12,889 nucleotides of DNA, from contig JASEEW010000037.1 of assembly GCA_030019485.1 (NCBI GenBank), forward strand, positions 1 to 12,889, in the 5' to 3' direction. This DNA is from Thermoplasmatales archaeon. GTDB lineage: Archaea > Thermoplasmatota > JASEFT01 > JAUWIS01. The notes under the pieces were generated by a model, which did no database searches, was not told where the DNA came from, and worked only from the letters and a program-made list of their open reading frames with translations. Numbering within the stretch: position 1 is the stretch's first letter; each line of letters opens with the position of its first letter. This document shows, piece after piece, positions 11,371 through 12,889 of this stretch. The position numbers and the translations under genes were made by a program.

Positions 11371-12412
11371 ATCTGGAATGCAAATGTACGACATTAGCAG
11401 AGCATATGGATTAGGGTATATTCTGAATATCTTGAGTAACTGTGAAGCCATTGTTAAAGATTTTGGATACTGTTATTCGGTTGAAGTGAACACCAAACCC
11501 AATTTAAGTAATGTGCAAAAATTGTCTATCTTAATTGGTGGTGATTTACGCTGGGATAGAGTGTTCCTTACTTTAAAAAGAGCACAGCGCGAAAAGAAGG
11601 AGAGAGAATTAGGAGATTCTCTCACTGATAAACACTTTATTAAAGGGCTTCTTGAAATGTTTCAAGAGTTAACTGAACCAAGATTTTTATCTTCTAAAAG
11701 TAGCAGTGGAGAGACATTATTACAGTCTTTAGAAATTGGAGCCACCAAAGGCTTGAGAGAGCTTATAAGGTTAAGAAGTTATACAGAAGGAACACAAGTG
11801 TATATCCCTAAAGAGGATTTTGTTTTATCTGCAATAGGCCATCTTCACTTCACAATTTGGAGATGGAGTGATGATAAAGCAATATCTATTTTGCTTAGCC
11901 CTGGAATAGAGGGAGTGAATATTGGAGGAATTGGAAATCTGAAAGATTTGAAAGATAAAGTAGAAGGAGCAGTGGGGAATCATAGCGCAGGGGTCTCGGT
12001 CACACTATCAAACGTCGCAATAAATTTGGCTAAAAATATATACGAAATGAAAATGGGTGAACAAATATTCATACCAAATTTTTCATCGTTGGTTTATGGT
12101 GTGATGGTTGGTGCAGGACAGCAAATGAAACCCTATGGTGGAGGAATTTATCCTTTGGATTTTCCTTATAAATTAATAGATTCTTCTATTGCTGGAGAAA
12201 TTTTTGATAAATGGATTGAAGTGTTCAATAAAACCAATAGAAGAGCAGGATATGAAGATTTAGCTATTTCTTTATCAGAATTTATAACGTGCCCATCTTT
12301 TGATACTTTTGAGCGATACCTTAAAATACATCTAAGACATTTCTTGACTAAAGATATTAAGCCGAGTATATATGAAGAAAAAATATTGGAGGAGATAATG
12401 CAATATGTCTGA
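11351..12412 (+). CDS. Putative Cas8-like large subunit of the type I complex
   Basis: The 353-residue protein has no motif I can name with certainty. It begins MQYYIVKSGMQMYDISRAYGLGYILNIL, a start of the kind seen in some archaeal Cas8a-type proteins. It contains SPGIEGVNIGGIGNL and YGVMVGAGQQMKPYGGG, and its C-terminal third looks helical. The assignment rests mainly on position: between cas3 and a small-subunit/cas7 pair, where the large subunit that recognises the PAM is expected. It overlaps cas3 by 20 bp and the next gene by 8 bp. It is short for a Cas8, and no zinc-finger cysteines are seen. Confidence 0.65.
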   Translation: MQYYIVKSGMQMYDISRAYGLGYILNILSNCEAIVKDFGYCYSVEVNTKPNLSNVQKLSILIGGDLRWDRVFLTLKRAQREKKERELGDSLTDKHFIKGLLEMFQELTEPRFLSSKSSSGETLLQSLEIGATKGLRELIRLRSYTEGTQVYIPKEDFVLSAIGHLHFTIWRWSDDKAISILLSPGIEGVNIGGIGNLKDLKDKVEGAVGNHSAGVSVTLSNVAINLAKNIYEMKMGEQIFIPNFSSLVYGVMVGAGQQMKPYGGGIYPLDFPYKLIDSSIAGEIFDKWIEVFNKTNRRAGYEDLAISLSEFITCPSFDTFERYLKIHLRHFLTKDIKPSIYEEKILEEIMQYV

Positions 12413-12752
12413 AGTAAAGTTGAGTGATATTTTCTTGAGCGGGGGTATTAAAGACTTTGGCTCAGCACTTAGAAAAGCTGTAAGAGAGGGAGAAGATTAC
12501 GCCTCGCTGGTCGAACTTGAATACGTCGAAACACCTGAAGAGTTTGCAGAAACGTTGAAGAAATTTCTGCGAAGATATGAAAGCTATGCAAAAAGATACG
12601 AAAGAAAGAGACCAGAGGAAAAAAGTTTAGATGAAGTAGTAAATCTGATAGATAAATATGGAGTAAGACTCGTAAGAGCAGCATTAATTGCTCATGCTCT
12701 CGTAAAATCGTCTAAACTAGGGGATGTAGAAGAAATAGAAGGAGGTAAATAA
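12405..12752 (+). CDS. csa5: Csa5-like small subunit (Cas11)
   Basis: The 115-residue protein is predicted to be almost entirely alpha-helical and highly charged (YASLVELEYVETPEEFAETL; KKFLRRYESYAKRYERKR), with a C-terminal hydrophobic helix VRLVRAALIAHALV. Size, helical make-up and position just before cas7 fit the type I-A small subunit, which lines the target DNA in the complex. Sequence similarity alone is not enough for certainty. It overlaps the preceding gene by 8 bp, and its last codons hold the GGAGG of cas7. Confidence 0.68.
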   Translation: MSEVKLSDIFLSGGIKDFGSALRKAVREGEDYASLVELEYVETPEEFAETLKKFLRRYESYAKRYERKRPEEKSLDEVVNLIDKYGVRLVRAALIAHALVKSSKLGDVEEIEGGK

Positions 12753-12754
12753 AA

Positions 12755-12889
12755 ATGGCTAAAGTGTATGAAATTGCAATTTTGGGAAGGGCTACGTGGA
12801 ACCTGCACTCATTAAGTAACGAAGGGACTGTAGGGAATGTGACAGAACCCAGAACAGTAGTTCTAGCAGACGGAAGAAAAACAGATGGA
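12755..12889 (+). CDS. cas7: Cas7 (Csa2/DevR family) backbone subunit, partial
   Basis: Forty-five codons are visible before the window ends. The N-terminus AKVYEIAILGRATWNLHSL followed by NEGTVGNVTEPRTVVLADGRK is typical of the Csa2/DevR branch of Cas7: a first RRM strand, then the Asn-Glu-Gly/Gly-Asn loop. Cas7 forms the filament that covers the crRNA in the interference complex. GGAGG at 12741-12745 lies 9 bp before the ATG, inside the end of the small-subunit gene. cas5 and perhaps the adaptation genes would be expected beyond the window. Confidence 0.88.
   Translation, partial: MAKVYEIAILGRATWNLHSLSNEGTVGNVTEPRTVVLADGRKTDG

Overview
The window comes from an AT-rich archaeon, most likely euryarchaeal or a relative; the lineage cannot be fixed from sequence alone. 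The signs are archaeal ribosomal protein genes (eL37 and an eL41-like peptide), an LSm gene next to eL37, tRNA genes cut by bulge-helix-bulge introns, a tRNA-Trp whose intron is a box C/D guide RNA, and TATA boxes about 25 bp ahead of leaderless starts. Several operon-internal genes have Shine-Dalgarno sites instead.

Left part (1-2890). Two divergent genes of unknown function share a TATA region. A stretch with only tiny membrane-peptide ORFs follows. Then comes a cluster on the minus strand: tRNA-Ala(GGC), tRNA-Arg(UCU), a 38-residue eL41-like gene and tRNA-Trp(CCA). These three tRNA genes hold five introns. Three of the introns (151, 233 and 284 nt) are clearly related, yet lie at two different tRNA positions (37/38 and 59/60). 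The Trp anticodon-loop intron contains a complete C/D RNA whose guides point exactly at C34 and position 39. Short perfect palindromes, often with a 3-nt loop, fill the introns and spacers.

Middle (2886-5507). A minus-strand operon encodes LSm, eL37 and a PurF-like protein without the N-terminal cysteine nucleophile. A palindrome-rich spacer with a 49-bp tandem repeat separates it from a rightward PUA-domain gene, which is apparently co-transcribed with cas6.

Right part (5510-12889). This is a type I CRISPR-Cas locus, I-A-like in gene content. cas6 is separated from cas3, a cas8-like gene, a csa5-like small-subunit gene and cas7 (cut by the window end) by about 2.8 kb of toxin-antitoxin-like modules: MntA/HepT, Fic plus a 46-residue protein, and a three-gene module ending in a HEPN protein. 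Three copies of a 66-68-bp direct repeat follow these modules one by one, so that two modules are bracketed by repeats and the third copy abuts the cas3 operon. This looks like a cassette arrangement or a shared control element. No CRISPR array, cas1, cas2, cas4 or cas5 is present in the window.
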